Positions 1 to 8,537 are shown, numbered from the stretch's first letter. The stretch: 64,000 bases of DNA from Nocardioides aromaticivorans (GCF_013408525.1 NZ_JACBZM010000001.1:1426001-1490000); one strand, 5' to 3'. Translations and numbers: made by a program. Notes: generated from the sequence alone by a model not told the origin.

Positions 1-1455
1 GGTCGCACGGTGACGGGCGTGCAGTGGAGGTCGGCGAAGGCGGACTGCACCTTCACGGCCCCGACCGCGCTGCAGACCGAGGTGGCCTGCAACGCCACCA
101 CCAGCACCGCGACGACCGTCACCGCGACGATCACCGACTCGACCGGTGCCACGAAGTCGGTGACCAGCCCGCTGACCTTCGCGACGGGCACCGCCCGGCC
201 GGTGACGATCGCGCTCGGCGCGGCGGGCCAGTCCCCCGCCGACGGCGGCACCGCCGCCGTGTGCACCGGCGCTGCGTTCCCGCTCACCGCCACGGTCGTC
301 GACACCGCGAGCGGCCGGCCGGTCAAGGGCCTGGCGACCTCGCTGACCAAGCAGACCGCGACGATGACGGCGCCGGCCAGCGCGGGCGCCCCTGTCACCG
401 CGACGACCGGCATCGCGACCCAGCCCCAGACGGCCACCGTCAGCACGACCTACCGCGGCCGCACCACCGCCGGCACCGTGTACGCCGCCGCCGGGCCGGC
501 GACCCTCGTCGCGTCCCCGGCCCGGTGCACCACCTCGGCGACGGCGGAGCTGGCCGAGGACAGCGTCTGGTACGGCGACCCGGTCACCCTCTCCGGCACC
601 CTCACCGCCACGGCGGGCGGCGCCACCGTGGTGCCGTCGGGCGTGAGCCTGGCGGCGCGGCTCACCACGCCGGCCGGCAAGGTGCTCTCCCTCGGCACCG
701 CGAAGACCACCACGGACGGGACGTTCTCGCTCGCCGTGAAGCCCACCGCGACCGGCACCGTGAGCGTGTCGCTGCCCGCGGGGACGTCGTACACGGGGGC
801 GACGGCGGACGCCGGGACGATCACCGTGGAGGTGCCGGCGACGCTGGTCACCGGCGCGGTCGACAAGACCGACGTCGGCTACGGCCAGTCGGTCGTGGTG
901 ACCGGGACGCTGCGCCGCGACGCCGGCGGCACGGAGACACCGCTGGCGAGCAAGTCGGTCAGCGTCCTCGTCACGCCTCCGGGCGGCACCGCGGTGCGGG
1001 TCGGCTCGGGGACGACGAAGGCCGACGGCACCTTCACCGCGACGGTCGCGCTCAAGGTGAGCGGCGCCCTGTCCGTGTCGTTCGCGGGCACCACCGGCCA
1101 GCCGGCGGCCAGCGCCTCCGTCGGGACGGTCACCGCCGGGACCTGGGCCACGGCGGTCACCGCCAGCGCCTCGGCCTCCTCCGTCGCGGCGGGCGGGTCG
1201 GTGACGATCTCGGGCAGCGTCGCCCGGACCTACGCCGGCGCCACGTCGCCGGCGTCCGGCGTGCGCGTGAAGGTGACCTTCAAGGCGACCGGGAGCAGCA
1301 CGACCACGCTGGTGTCGTCGGTGACGACGACGGCGACCGGGACCTTCACCGCACGGGTGTTCCCCAAGGCGAGCGGGACCTGGACGGTCACGCTCTCGGA
1401 CGTGCCGGGCTACGCCAACGACAGCAGCGACCCGTTGACGGTGTCGGTCAGCTGA
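1..1455 (+). CDS. Secreted/surface Ig-like repeat protein, C-terminal part (5' end outside window)
   Basis: The frame is open from base 1 and ends at TGA 1453-1455, so at least 484 C-terminal residues of a longer protein are present. The sequence is Thr/Ala/Ser/Val-rich and low in charge. The last ~300 residues form about three bacterial Ig-like modules of ~100 residues, each with a recurring strand pattern (YGDPVTLSGTL, YGQSVVVTGTL, AGGSVTISGSV) followed by a TTxDGTF / TKADGTF / TTATGTF turn. Such modules act as spacers or adhesive stalks outside the cell. No LPXTG or transmembrane anchor is visible at the C-terminus, so it is probably released or held by an N-terminal element outside the window. 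The binding partner cannot be predicted. The shorter secreted protein at 51630-52373 has a comparable all-beta composition. Confidence 0.8.
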   Translation, partial: GRTVTGVQWRSAKADCTFTAPTALQTEVACNATTSTATTVTATITDSTGATKSVTSPLTFATGTARPVTIALGAAGQSPADGGTAAVCTGAAFPLTATVVDTASGRPVKGLATSLTKQTATMTAPASAGAPVTATTGIATQPQTATVSTTYRGRTTAGTVYAAAGPATLVASPARCTTSATAELAEDSVWYGDPVTLSGTLTATAGGATVVPSGVSLAARLTTPAGKVLSLGTAKTTTDGTFSLAVKPTATGTVSVSLPAGTSYTGATADAGTITVEVPATLVTGAVDKTDVGYGQSVVVTGTLRRDAGGTETPLASKSVSVLVTPPGGTAVRVGSGTTKADGTFTATVALKVSGALSVSFAGTTGQPAASASVGTVTAGTWATAVTASASASSVAAGGSVTISGSVARTYAGATSPASGVRVKVTFKATGSSTTTLVSSVTTTATGTFTARVFPKASGTWTVTLSDVPGYANDSSDPLTVSVS

Positions 1456-1479
1456 GCGCCGGCGCCGGGCCGAGGCCGG

Positions 1480-2160
1480 TCAGGCGACGTCGTCGAGCTG
1501 CTTGCCGAGCTTCTTCTTGAGCTTGCGGCGCTTGCGGTCGAGCTCCTCGAGCCGGACCTCGAGCGAGGCGTTGCGGCGGGCGAGCCGCTCGAGCTCGCGC
1601 CGGGCGTCCGGCAGGGACTGCACGACCGGCGTGGCGTTGGGGACCGCGTCGAGCCGGAGCGACGTCGTACCGAAGCCGACGAGCCTGCCGAACGCCTTCC
1701 AGACGTCGGCCGGCTCCATGCCGTCGGTCTCGACCACGTGGAGGCGCTCCGGCTTCCGGACGGCGGCGGACCAGCGGCCGACGGTGGCGGCCTCGTCGTC
1801 GTTGCCGGTCGTCACCACGACGTGCACCTGGTGGCCGGCGAGCGCGTCGACGAGGAGCGCGACCTGCTCGGTCGTCGCGGAGGCCAGCAGGGCCTGGCTG
1901 AAGACGAGGTCGGCCCTCGTCCTCTGCGCGCGCCGGACGAGCCGGGTCCACTGGCCCTCGACGTCGGCGCGCTTGAGGCCCCAGGCCTTGTGGGAGCGGG
2001 TCATCTCGACGCCGGCGCGGAAGCTCTCCGCGGGCGTGCGGGCGACGGAGGCGACACCGAGCTCGACGAGCGCCTCGTGGTGGTGGGCGAGCGCGGGCTC
2101 GATCACGTCGCCGGCGCCCGGCATGCCGACGTGGATCCACGCCTTGAGCTTCTTGGCCAT
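1480..2160 (-). CDS. Sulfotransferase-like hypothetical protein with C-terminal coiled coil
   Basis: This is a 226-aa protein starting MAKKLKAWIHVGMPGAGD. The frame runs further upstream, but the ATG at 2158-2160 precedes the first protein-like sequence, so that start is used. Residues ~8-16 (IHVGMPGAG) resemble the beta-strand/P-loop start of sulfotransferase-like proteins (HIGxxKTGT), with the Lys/Thr positions changed, so PAPS binding is doubtful. Residues ~180-222 are rich in Arg/Lys/Glu/Leu heptads and form a likely coiled coil followed by a very basic tail. It is convergent with the Ig-repeat gene, 24 bp away. No close functional partner is visible. Treat it as a conserved hypothetical protein with a degenerate sulfotransferase-like fold. 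Confidence 0.7.
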   Translation of the reverse strand: MAKKLKAWIHVGMPGAGDVIEPALAHHHEALVELGVASVARTPAESFRAGVEMTRSHKAWGLKRADVEGQWTRLVRRAQRTRADLVFSQALLASATTEQVALLVDALAGHQVHVVVTTGNDDEAATVGRWSAAVRKPERLHVVETDGMEPADVWKAFGRLVGFGTTSLRLDAVPNATPVVQSLPDARRELERLARRNASLEVRLEELDRKRRKLKKKLGKQLDDVA

Positions 2161-2250
2161 GCCAGCACGGTGGCACCGGTCGATGAGCGGACCGTGAACC
2201 GTCGGTGACGGGACGGCATGGGGCTCGGTGACAACCGTCACCCCGAGAGG

Positions 2251-2264
2251 TAGAACCTGTTCTA
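2251..2264. promoter_or_regulatory. KstR-type operator upstream of SnoaL-like gene
   Basis: TAGAACCTGTTCTA fits the mycobacterial KstR consensus TnnAACnnGTTnnA at every fixed position and is a near-perfect palindrome. It ends 13 bp before the ATG at 2278. KstR is a TetR-family repressor released by cholesterol-derived CoA thioesters. The downstream gene has a ketosteroid-isomerase-like fold, which fits, although no kstR gene lies in this window. Confidence 0.7.
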
Positions 2265-2277
2265 GATTGGGCCTACG

Positions 2278-2742
2278 ATGGCCCGCATGATCACCTCCGA
2301 CGCGATCGTCTGGAATGCCCCGAACGACCCGCACCCGGCGCGCGCGGCCTCGCAGCGCTCCTACTCCGCCGTGGCCAAGGGCGACCTCGCCGAGTGGCTG
2401 ACGGTGTACGCCGAGGACGCGGTCCTCGAGGACCCGGTCGGCCCGTCGATGTTCGACCCCGAGGGCAAGGGCCACCACGGCCACGCCGGGATCTCGGCGT
2501 TCTGGGAGAAGGCGATCGCGCCGATCGCGACCTTCGAGTTCCAGATCAACGACTCGTTCGCCAACCCGGGCAGCAACACCTGCGCCAACATCGGGCGGAT
2601 CCGGACGTCCTTCGCCGACGGCTCGCACACGACGACCGACCTGATCATGGTCTACGTCGTCGACGACGACGGCCGGGTGAAGTCGATGAAGGCGTTCTGG
2701 GAGCCCGACCGGACGATGGCCAGCTTCACCGCCGCGGGCTGA
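2278..2742 (+). CDS. SnoaL/NTF2-like (ketosteroid isomerase-fold) protein
   Basis: A 154-aa single-domain protein. The N-terminal helix (QRSYSAVAKGDLAEWLTVYAED), the 'AVLEDPVG' turn, a central GHHGHAGISAFWEKAI segment and alternating C-terminal strands (FEFQINDSFA, CANIGRIRTSF, TTTDLIMVYVV, VKSMKAFWEP) are the alpha+beta cone of SnoaL/NTF2 proteins, a family that includes delta5-3-ketosteroid isomerases. ATG 2278 is chosen; ATG 2287 is possible. A KstR-type box sits 13 bp upstream, pointing to steroid or sterol side-chain catabolism. The alpha/beta hydrolase gene 35 bp downstream is probably cotranscribed. The actual reaction is unknown, and isomerase activity is an inference from fold plus operator. 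Confidence 0.8.
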   Translation: MARMITSDAIVWNAPNDPHPARAASQRSYSAVAKGDLAEWLTVYAEDAVLEDPVGPSMFDPEGKGHHGHAGISAFWEKAIAPIATFEFQINDSFANPGSNTCANIGRIRTSFADGSHTTTDLIMVYVVDDDGRVKSMKAFWEPDRTMASFTAAG

Positions 2743-2777
2743 GGTCCGCTGCGGTCGGGGTCGGGCATGCTGGCCCG

Positions 2778-3590
2778 GTGACCGACCTCGTCGAGCAGCA
2801 CGTCCCGACCCCGCTCGGCCGCCTGCGCGTGCAGGTCGGCGGCGAGGGCCCGGTCATGCTCTTCTGGCCGAGCCTGCTGATGACCGGCGACCTCTGGCTC
2901 GGCCAGGCAGCGCACTTCTCCGCGACCCACCGGGTGGTCCTCGTCGATCCGCCCGGCCACGGCGGCAGCGAGCCGCTCACCGCGCCCTTCACCTTCGCGG
3001 CCTGCGCCGACACCATCGCCGCCGTCCTCGACGCCCTCGGGGCGGAGTCCGCGGACGTCGTCGGGAACTCGTGGGGCGGGATGGTCGGCGCGACCTTCGC
3101 CGCCACCCACCCCGACCGCGTCCGGCACGCCGTCCTGATGAATGCGACCGCCTCGCCGGCGGGCCGGCGGCAGCGGCTGGAGTTCGGCCTGATGCTCCGG
3201 GTGGCGCGCCTCCTCGGCGGCATCCGCCCGCCGCTCACGTCCCGCGCCCTCGCCGCCTTCCTGGGACCGACCACGATGCGCGAGCGCCCCACCGTGGTCG
3301 CGGCCGTACGCCGCAGCATCGAGTCGGTCGACATCACCTCGGGCGCGTGGGCGGTGCGCAGCGTCGTACCGGACCGGCCGGACCAGCGGGCCCTGCTGGC
3401 CTCGATCACCGCGCCCACCCTGGTGGTCGCCGGACGGGACGACGCGACCTTCCCGGTCGCGGAGACCCGGGCGATGGCGCAGGCCATCCCGGGCGCACGG
3501 TTCGAGGTGCTGGACGGCGTCGCCCACCTCGCCGCACTGGAGGACCCGGCGCGGGTCAACGCGCTCGTCGACCAATTCGTCCGCGACTGA
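2778..3590 (+). CDS. Alpha/beta hydrolase
   Basis: A 270-aa alpha/beta-hydrolase-fold protein starting at GTG 2778, the only reasonable start in frame. It shows the nucleophile elbow GNSWGG (Ser98), the upstream DPPGHGGSE oxyanion/loop region (residues 57-65), an acid candidate in VVAGRDDATFP and the catalytic His in GVAHLAALE near the C-terminus. Length and motif order match small esterases, enol-lactonases and C-C hydrolases. Substrate cannot be assigned. Its position 35 bp behind the SnoaL-like gene suggests a shared KstR-controlled transcript, so a role in steroid ring or side-chain breakdown is possible but unproven. Confidence 0.85.
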   Translation: MTDLVEQHVPTPLGRLRVQVGGEGPVMLFWPSLLMTGDLWLGQAAHFSATHRVVLVDPPGHGGSEPLTAPFTFAACADTIAAVLDALGAESADVVGNSWGGMVGATFAATHPDRVRHAVLMNATASPAGRRQRLEFGLMLRVARLLGGIRPPLTSRALAAFLGPTTMRERPTVVAAVRRSIESVDITSGAWAVRSVVPDRPDQRALLASITAPTLVVAGRDDATFPVAETRAMAQAIPGARFEVLDGVAHLAALEDPARVNALVDQFVRD

Positions 3591-3629
3591 GAAGGGTTGG
3601 CACGACCAGCCGCAGGACAGGATGCGCCC

Positions 3630-4568
3630 ATGCGCCGCACCTTCCTCCGCACCGCTCCCGCCCTCCTGCTGCTCGTGCCGCTCGCGGCCTGCGGCGACGA
3701 CGACCCGGCCGCCCCCGACGCCGCTCCGCTGGGCGACGGCATCGCCTGGCGGGACGGGGCGACGGTCCACTTCCCGGGAGGCGAGGAGGTCGACAGCGGC
3801 CAGGAGGACGGCCAGGCGTGGCGGACCAGCGACGGCGTCGTCATCACCTCCTGGGACGGAGGCACGGTCTACGTCACCCCGGACGGCTCGGTCTCCGACC
3901 TCGACATCCCCGAGGAAGCCCAGGTCGCTGCGGACCCCACGCAGTCGGTGGTCGCGTGGGCGAAGGTCCAGCCCGGTGACGGTGTCGTGCACGTGCTGGA
4001 CCCCGCGACAGGCAAGGAGCGGGCAGCGATCAGCACCGACTACGACGACGCCACCGAGCTCTCGATCGAGGGCGACCGGATCTGGCTCCACAGCAGCGAG
4101 CTCGCGAGCACTCTCGAGATCGACTGGCCCAGCGGCAAGGTCACCCGGTCGCCGCTGAAGTACGTCCGCAGCATCGGCAGCCGCTACGCCGTGGTCGAGG
4201 GCGGCAACGAGAACTACGTCGAGGCCGGTGCCGCGAAGCCGGGCGTCATCGACCTCGAGACCCGCAGGATGGTGCTCCGCGGCTGGGACTGGGGCCTCAG
4301 TCCCCGGAACACCTACGCCACCAGGGAGCTGAGCGACGGCGATGCGAGCACCGCCGACACCAGGATCGGCGTGCTCGACCTCGCGACCGGGAAGTACGTC
4401 GCCCGGCTCGCCGCCCGTCCCGACGACTCCAACTGGCTCAACTGGGCGTGGACGCTCGACGAGAAGACGATCTACTGGTTCGAGGGCAACGAGCTCGTGC
4501 AGTGCGCGAGCGCGACGTTCACGTGCACCAGGAGCAAGGTCGACGCGACGTTCCCGTCGGTGCTGTAG
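3630..4568 (+). CDS. Predicted lipoprotein, beta-propeller-like
   Basis: A 312-aa protein with a type II signal peptide: MRRTFLRTAPALLLLVPLAAC, lipobox LAAC, mature Cys at 21, then an Asp/Pro-rich linker. The ATG at 3630 directly precedes the signal peptide and follows an AGGACAGG purine stretch, so it is preferred to the upstream GTG. The mature part carries repeated short strands with DxxTGK / DLATGK turns (VLDPATGKERA, IDLETRRMV, VLDLATGKYVA) as in WD/PQQ-like propellers. It is expected on the outer face of the membrane. No catalytic residues are recognised. It lies between unrelated genes and is probably monocistronic. Confidence 0.75.
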   Translation: MRRTFLRTAPALLLLVPLAACGDDDPAAPDAAPLGDGIAWRDGATVHFPGGEEVDSGQEDGQAWRTSDGVVITSWDGGTVYVTPDGSVSDLDIPEEAQVAADPTQSVVAWAKVQPGDGVVHVLDPATGKERAAISTDYDDATELSIEGDRIWLHSSELASTLEIDWPSGKVTRSPLKYVRSIGSRYAVVEGGNENYVEAGAAKPGVIDLETRRMVLRGWDWGLSPRNTYATRELSDGDASTADTRIGVLDLATGKYVARLAARPDDSNWLNWAWTLDEKTIYWFEGNELVQCASATFTCTRSKVDATFPSVL

Positions 4569-4634
4569 CCGGGCACCCGTCGTTCGCCGCGGGCGGCGGA
4601 AAACGGGTGGCGCCGTTCCTTAGGGTGGATCGAC

Positions 4635-5123
4635 GTGAGCCCCCTGACCGAGCAACAGATCCGCGCCTCCTTCGTGAACTGCTCGAAGGGCGAGGCGAAG
4701 CGGCTCAACGTGCCGCGCCAGCTGACCGACCTGCCGTGGGACGACCTGGACTTCCTCGGCTGGCGCGACCCGCAGTCGCGGACGCGCGCCTACCTCGTCG
4801 CGGAGCGGGCCGGCTCGTTGACCGGCGTGGTGCTGCGGGCGTCCGACGGGAGCGGCGGCGTACCGCGGAAGAACCTGTGCACGATCTGCCTCACGCCGCA
4901 CTCCGCCGGCGGCGTGGTGCTGCTGGTCGCGCCGCGGGCCGGGAAGGCCGGCCAGAACGGCGACTCCGTCGGCACCTACATCTGCGCCGACCTGCAGTGC
5001 TCGCTGTACGTGCGCGGCAAGCGGGTGACCGACCAGGGCAAGCTCCCCGAGTCGCTGACGCCGGAGCAGAAGGTCGCCCGACTCAACGAGAACCTCGACG
5101 CATTCCTGCGTCGCGTCGGGTGA
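4635..5123 (+). CDS. FBP domain protein (EF-G-binding, FusB-like zinc-binding fold)
   Basis: A 162-aa protein starting at GTG 4635 after an AGGGTGGATCG leader. The opening SPLTEQQIRASFVNCSKGEAKRL is typical of actinobacterial FBP-domain proteins. Two Cys pairs, in NLCTICLTP (around residues 82-85) and YICADLQCSLYVRGK (around 116-122), form the treble-clef zinc site. The family resembles the C-terminal domain of FusB/FusC, which binds elongation factor G and helps release it from the ribosome. A role in translation recovery or basal fusidic-acid tolerance is inferred from the family only. It stands alone and is convergent with the DUF2461 gene 9 bp away. Confidence 0.85.
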   Translation: MSPLTEQQIRASFVNCSKGEAKRLNVPRQLTDLPWDDLDFLGWRDPQSRTRAYLVAERAGSLTGVVLRASDGSGGVPRKNLCTICLTPHSAGGVVLLVAPRAGKAGQNGDSVGTYICADLQCSLYVRGKRVTDQGKLPESLTPEQKVARLNENLDAFLRRVG

Positions 5124-5132
5124 TCGACGGCG

Positions 5133-5762
5133 TCAGCTGGTCGCGGCCTCGATCCAGTTGACCAGCGGGCGCAGCCGGCGCCAGTCGTCGCGCACCCGGT
5201 CGAGCAGCTCGGCGGTGTGCACGAACGGCTCGAAGCCGTAGGAGCGCATGCCGAGCACGGTCTTCATCTTCAGCAGCTCGATGCGGGGGTGCTCCTTGTC
5301 GTAGCCCCGGGGCACGGTCTTGAGCCGCTCCCCCGCGACCTCGAAGCCGCCCTTCTCGAGGTCGCGCAGGATCCGCTGCAGCGCCTTGCCGGTCTTGTCG
5401 TCGGCCATCGCCTCGCGCAGCGCCGCCAGCCGCTCGCCGCCGGCCTCGTAGATGCCACCACCGACCCGTACGCCGGGGGCCGCGACCTCGACGTACCAAC
5501 CGGTGGCCTGGGCGACGCCGACGAAGGCACCCTGGTGCGTCTTGTAGGGCGTCTTGTCCTTCGCGAAGCGCACGTCACGGTAGGGGCGGAACACCTTCGC
5601 CGGCCCGAACTCCTGGGCCAGCGCGTCGGTCAGCGCGACCATCGGCGCCTTCACCTGCTCGGTGTAGACGTCCTTGTGCGCCTCCCAGAACGACTTCGTG
5701 TTGTCGACCTCGAGGTCGTCGTAGAAGTCGAGGGCGGCGACGGGGAAACCGGTGAAGGCCAT
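5133..5762 (-). CDS. DUF2461 domain-containing protein
   Basis: A 209-aa protein of about the usual size for the DUF2461 (TIGR02453) family. Recognisable family blocks are FTGFPVAALDFYDDLEVDNTKSFWEAHK at the N-terminus, PAKVFRPYRDVRFAKDKTPYKTHQGA in the middle and the acidic/basic C-terminal helix region. These proteins are cytosolic, widespread in actinobacteria and without an established reaction. The start is the ATG rc 5760-5762. No operon partner is visible: the neighbours are the convergent FBP gene and a divergent small secreted-protein gene. Confidence 0.85.
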   Translation of the reverse strand: MAFTGFPVAALDFYDDLEVDNTKSFWEAHKDVYTEQVKAPMVALTDALAQEFGPAKVFRPYRDVRFAKDKTPYKTHQGAFVGVAQATGWYVEVAAPGVRVGGGIYEAGGERLAALREAMADDKTGKALQRILRDLEKGGFEVAGERLKTVPRGYDKEHPRIELLKMKTVLGMRSYGFEPFVHTAELLDRVRDDWRRLRPLVNWIEAATS

Positions 5763-5889
5763 GCCCGAAGCCTAGGAGACTGCACGGATCCGATAGCCCT
5801 GGTGGGCCGGACAAGTCGGCCGGACGCGCCTAGCCTGAGGACCGGAGGGCTTGGCCCCCAAGCCCGGCACCAGAGAGGGCAAACGCGTC

Positions 5890-6219
5890 ATGAAGAGACT
5901 GTTGGTGAGCTTCGCCGCCGCCGCTGGGCTGGCGATCGGCGTGTCGGGCACCGCGTACGCCGGCGAGGTCAACGGCAACGGCGAGGACATCCCGGCCCCA
6001 ACGCACGCGGCATCCGAGTGCGTCTTCTCGGGACAGGACACCCCCGATGCCGTCGAGGGCAACCCCGAGGGCTTCGACGACGACGTCCTCGCCGTCCGCG
6101 GCAACCAGAGTCCCGGCGGCAAGGACCGCTACCACGGCGTCCAGAGCTACGGCTCCTTCGTCCGGGCGCACCTGAAGGCCTTCGTCCCGTCACCCGGCCA
6201 GGCCTGCAACCCCAGCTGA
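5890..6219 (+). CDS. Small secreted protein, hypothetical
   Basis: A 109-aa protein with a clear Sec signal peptide (MKRLLVSFAAAAGLAIGVSGTAYA, cleavage after AYA near residue 24). ATG 5890 is chosen because a GAGAGGGC purine run precedes it and the signal peptide begins there; the open frame starts earlier at 5851. The mature ~85 residues contain two Cys (ECVF..., QACNPS) that could form one disulfide, and several Gly/Asn/Asp turns. The pattern EDIPAPTHAASECVFSGQ is typical of small exported actinobacterial proteins of unknown function. Confidence 0.75.
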   Translation: MKRLLVSFAAAAGLAIGVSGTAYAGEVNGNGEDIPAPTHAASECVFSGQDTPDAVEGNPEGFDDDVLAVRGNQSPGGKDRYHGVQSYGSFVRAHLKAFVPSPGQACNPS

Positions 6220-6246
6220 GACCCGGCCCTTCGTCGGCGCCCGTCG

Positions 6247-7020
6247 TCAGGAAGGGACGGCGGGCGGCCGATCCACGACGCGCGGGAACGGGACGTTCCA
6301 CCGCAGCGCGTGCTGGATCGCGACGACCATCGCCTCGTCGTCCATCGGGTCGTCGGCGTCGTACCAGACCGTCGTGCGCTGGCCGTCCAGCAGGATGCCG
6401 TGTTGCGGGACGGTCATCCGCCGGTGCAGGCGGTAGGTGTGGTCGCCGATGACGAAGCCGAACGTCACCGTCGTGATGACGTTCGAGGCCTCCTCGACGT
6501 CATGGGGATCGAGGCCCGAGTCGAGCACGGTGGCCGGGACCGCCGCACCGCGGGCGATCAGGTCCAGCTCGCGGCGGTAGCGGCGACGGCGCCGTCGTGC
6601 ACGCGCGGAGGCGAGGACCATCGCGACGGCACCGGCCGCGGCGAGGCCGGCCGCGCCGACGACGTACCCGCCGGCGACACCGAGCTCCCGGGCCGCGAGG
6701 AGGAGGCCGATCGCCGAGGCCGGGAGGGCGGTCCCCCACGCGTGCAGCTGCCCGACGGAGAGCGGGTGGCTGTCGGCCATGAACGACCACATCACCCAGC
6801 CGACGACAGCGACCACGAGGCCGCCGATGGTGATCATCCCGATGTCGTCGCCGGCGACATAGGCCGCGGGCGCGTCCTCGTTGGCGTCGATCACCGTGCA
6901 GCCGATCCCGTAGCCGGCGAGCACGCCACCGACCAGCAGGAGGGCCTGGGCGAGCGTCAGCCCCACCCCGTGCGAGGGGCGCGGGGTGAACGTGAACGGT
7001 GGCGGCTCCGAGATGGCCAT
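6247..7020 (-). CDS. Integral membrane protein, hypothetical
   Basis: A 257-aa protein with about four hydrophobic segments in the first half: LAQALLLVGGVLAGYGIG, IGMITIGGLVVAVVGWVMW, ALPASAIGLLLAARELGV and VVGAAGLAAAGAVAMVLA. A basic cluster RARRRRRRYRRELD follows, then a soluble ~95-residue beta-rich domain (PATVLDSGLDPHDVEEASNVITTVTFGFVIGDHTYRLHRRM) ending RVVDRPPAVPS. The ATG at 7018-7020 is chosen. A GTG at 7063-7065 would extend it by 15 residues that do not look conserved. No function is recognised; the C-terminal part resembles cytoplasmic DUF3592-like domains, an uncertain impression. Confidence 0.7.
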   Translation of the reverse strand: MAISEPPPFTFTPRPSHGVGLTLAQALLLVGGVLAGYGIGCTVIDANEDAPAAYVAGDDIGMITIGGLVVAVVGWVMWSFMADSHPLSVGQLHAWGTALPASAIGLLLAARELGVAGGYVVGAAGLAAAGAVAMVLASARARRRRRRYRRELDLIARGAAVPATVLDSGLDPHDVEEASNVITTVTFGFVIGDHTYRLHRRMTVPQHGILLDGQRTTVWYDADDPMDDEAMVVAIQHALRWNVPFPRVVDRPPAVPS

Positions 7021-7088
7021 GCGCCATGAGACCGCCTCGGCACGCCTTTCGGCAAGGGGTCTCACCAGTGACCTCCGATACTGGGGCC

Positions 7089-7316
7089 ATGGCGAAGCGA
7101 TGGAGTGACCTCGACCCCCGCGCCCGCAAGGCGATCCTCGTCGTCGGCGCGATCGACGGCGCCCTGAAGACAGTCGCGCTCATCGACCTCAAGCGCCGGA
7201 CGGCCGAGGAGGTACGCGGCTCCCGCAAGGCCTGGGCCGCGGCCCTGACCTTCGTGAACTCCGCGGGCGTGCTGCCGGTCGTGTACTTCGTCCGCGGTCG
7301 TCGTACGACGGGCTGA
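7089..7316 (+). CDS. Small membrane protein (DUF5652/PLDc_N-like)
   Basis: A 75-aa protein starting MAKRWSDLDPRARKAI at ATG 7089. Two hydrophobic segments (AILVVGAIDGALKTVALIDL and AAALTFVNSAGVLPVVYFVRG) flank a basic cytoplasmic loop RRTAEEVRGSRKAWA. The pattern of first helix, DLKRR, conserved Trp, second helix and FVRGRR matches the short two-helix proteins called DUF5652 or phospholipase-D N-terminal-like. Function is unknown. Its TGA overlaps the first base of the 21-bp tandem repeat that follows. Confidence 0.75.
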   Translation: MAKRWSDLDPRARKAILVVGAIDGALKTVALIDLKRRTAEEVRGSRKAWAAALTFVNSAGVLPVVYFVRGRRTTG

Positions 7317-7441
7317 AACGGCCAACTCGACGGGCCAAACCGCCAACTCGACGGGCCAAACCGCCAACTCGACGGGCCAAACGGCCAACTCGACGGACGA
7401 AACGGCCAACTCGACGGGCCAAACGGCCAACTCGACCGGCG
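7316..7441. repeat. 21-bp tandem repeat, six copies
   Basis: Six consecutive 21-bp units of the form AAACSGCCAACTCGACGGGCC, starting at 7316, 7337, 7358, 7379, 7400 and 7421. They differ by 0-3 bases. The array begins at the last base of the preceding stop codon. Because 21 is a multiple of three, the minus strand reads as a repeated WPVELAV heptapeptide, but that frame has no start or homologous context and runs into the tRNA. Confidence 0.95.
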
Positions 7442-7532
7442 GCGCGCTCGCGCCCGGTGGGCTGCAGTGTCGGCTTGCCGCCAGACCAACCCAGCCATCC
7501 GCCGGAGACAACCGCGGCGCGGCAGCGCGGCG

Positions 7533-7574
7533 GGAGCGAAGCTCCGGCAGCTTGCTGCCCCCGCCTTCGCGAAG
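7533..7574 (-). terminator. Cluster of three small stem-loops downstream of tRNA-Gly
   Basis: Three consecutive hairpins: GGAGC-gaa-GCTCC (7533-7545), GGCAGC-tt-GCTGCC (7546-7559) and the palindrome CTTCGCGAAG (7565-7574). They lie 22-64 bp past the 3' end of the tRNA on its strand and may act together as terminator and processing stop. There is no U tract. The rest of 7442-7596 shows nothing else. Confidence 0.5.
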
Positions 7575-7596
7575 ACGCGCTCGCGCCATCAAACAG

Positions 7597-7669
<73 letters not shown>

Positions 7670-7699
7670 ATGCCCCGCCTTCGCGGAGCGTGGAGGATG

Positions 7700-8473
7700 C
7701 TACCCGATGGGTGCGAGGGAGGGACGCTTCGGCTCCACCCCGTCGCCGGAGGAGCGCCCGGTGACGCGGCGCTGGACCCACGGCGCGAGGTGCGTCCGGG
7801 CCCAGGCCAGGTCGGCGGCACGCTGCTCGCGCGCGCTGAGGACGGGTACGACGGCGGGCGCGATCGGCTGGAGGTCGTGGGCGACGCCCAGGGCGTCCAG
7901 GGCGGCGATCGCGATCTTCTGGTGGCCGACGGCGTTGAGGTGGAGGCGGTCGTCGTCCATGACCTCGGCGACGGTCCAGTCCCTCATCCGCCACATGTCG
8001 ACGATGCTCGCGCCGTGCTTCTCGGCGATCTCGCGGACCCACTCGTTGAAGATGGCGGTGCGGCCGCGGATCACCTTGATGACGCCGTTGAGGCCGGGGT
8101 CGGCGATCGTGAACATCAGGACGTGGGCACCGGCGGCGCTCATCCGGCCGATCGCGTCGTCGTAGGTGGCGGCGAGGGCGTCGATGTCCACCTTGGGCCG
8201 CAGCACGTCGTTGCCGCCGCCGTGGATGGAGACCAGGTCGGGGCCGAGGGCGAGCGCGGCGTCGACCTGCTCGTCGATGATCGCGGGCAGCTTGCGGCCG
8301 CGGATGGCGAGGTTGGCGTAGCCGAAGTCCTTGCCGGCGGCGGATGCGGCGGCGGCCAGGCCCTCGGCCGTGCGGTCGGCCCAGCCGCGCAGGCCGTTCG
8401 GGCGGGCCGGGTCGGGGTCGCCGACGCCTTCGGTGAACGAGTCGCCCAGTGCGACGTACTTGCTGAAGGTCAC
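7700..8473 (-). CDS. SGNH/GDSL-family hydrolase (esterase/lipase-like)
   Basis: A 257-aa protein without signal peptide, so probably cytosolic. SGNH blocks are all present: block [10 protein letters not shown] with nucleophile Ser12, block II around [10 protein letters not shown], block III GGGND (Asn) and block [11 protein letters not shown] with the catalytic Asp/His. This matches bacterial GDSL acylhydrolases of ~210-260 aa. The last 50 residues are a basic, Ala-rich extension ([22 protein letters not shown]) seen in actinobacterial homologues. Substrate is unknown. It is divergent from dcd, with 64 bp between starts. Confidence 0.88.
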   Translation of the reverse strand: MTFSKYVALGDSFTEGVGDPDPARPNGLRGWADRTAEGLAAAASAAGKDFGYANLAIRGRKLPAIIDEQVDAALALGPDLVSIHGGGNDVLRPKVDIDALAATYDDAIGRMSAAGAHVLMFTIADPGLNGVIKVIRGRTAIFNEWVREIAEKHGASIVDMWRMRDWTVAEVMDDDRLHLNAVGHQKIAIAALDALGVAHDLQPIAPAVVPVLSAREQRAADLAWARTHLAPWVQRRVTGRSSGDGVEPKRPSLAPIG

Positions 8474-8537
8474 CTCAGCATTCTGCGCCCGTGATCAGGG
8501 CCACTCGCAACCGGCACCGGCAGGTAGGGTGCGGTCC

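Noticed and set aside
7316..7441. Possible CRISPR or attachment-site array near a tRNA
   Set aside because: Tandem 21-bp units without spacers; no integrase and no duplication of the tRNA 3' end.
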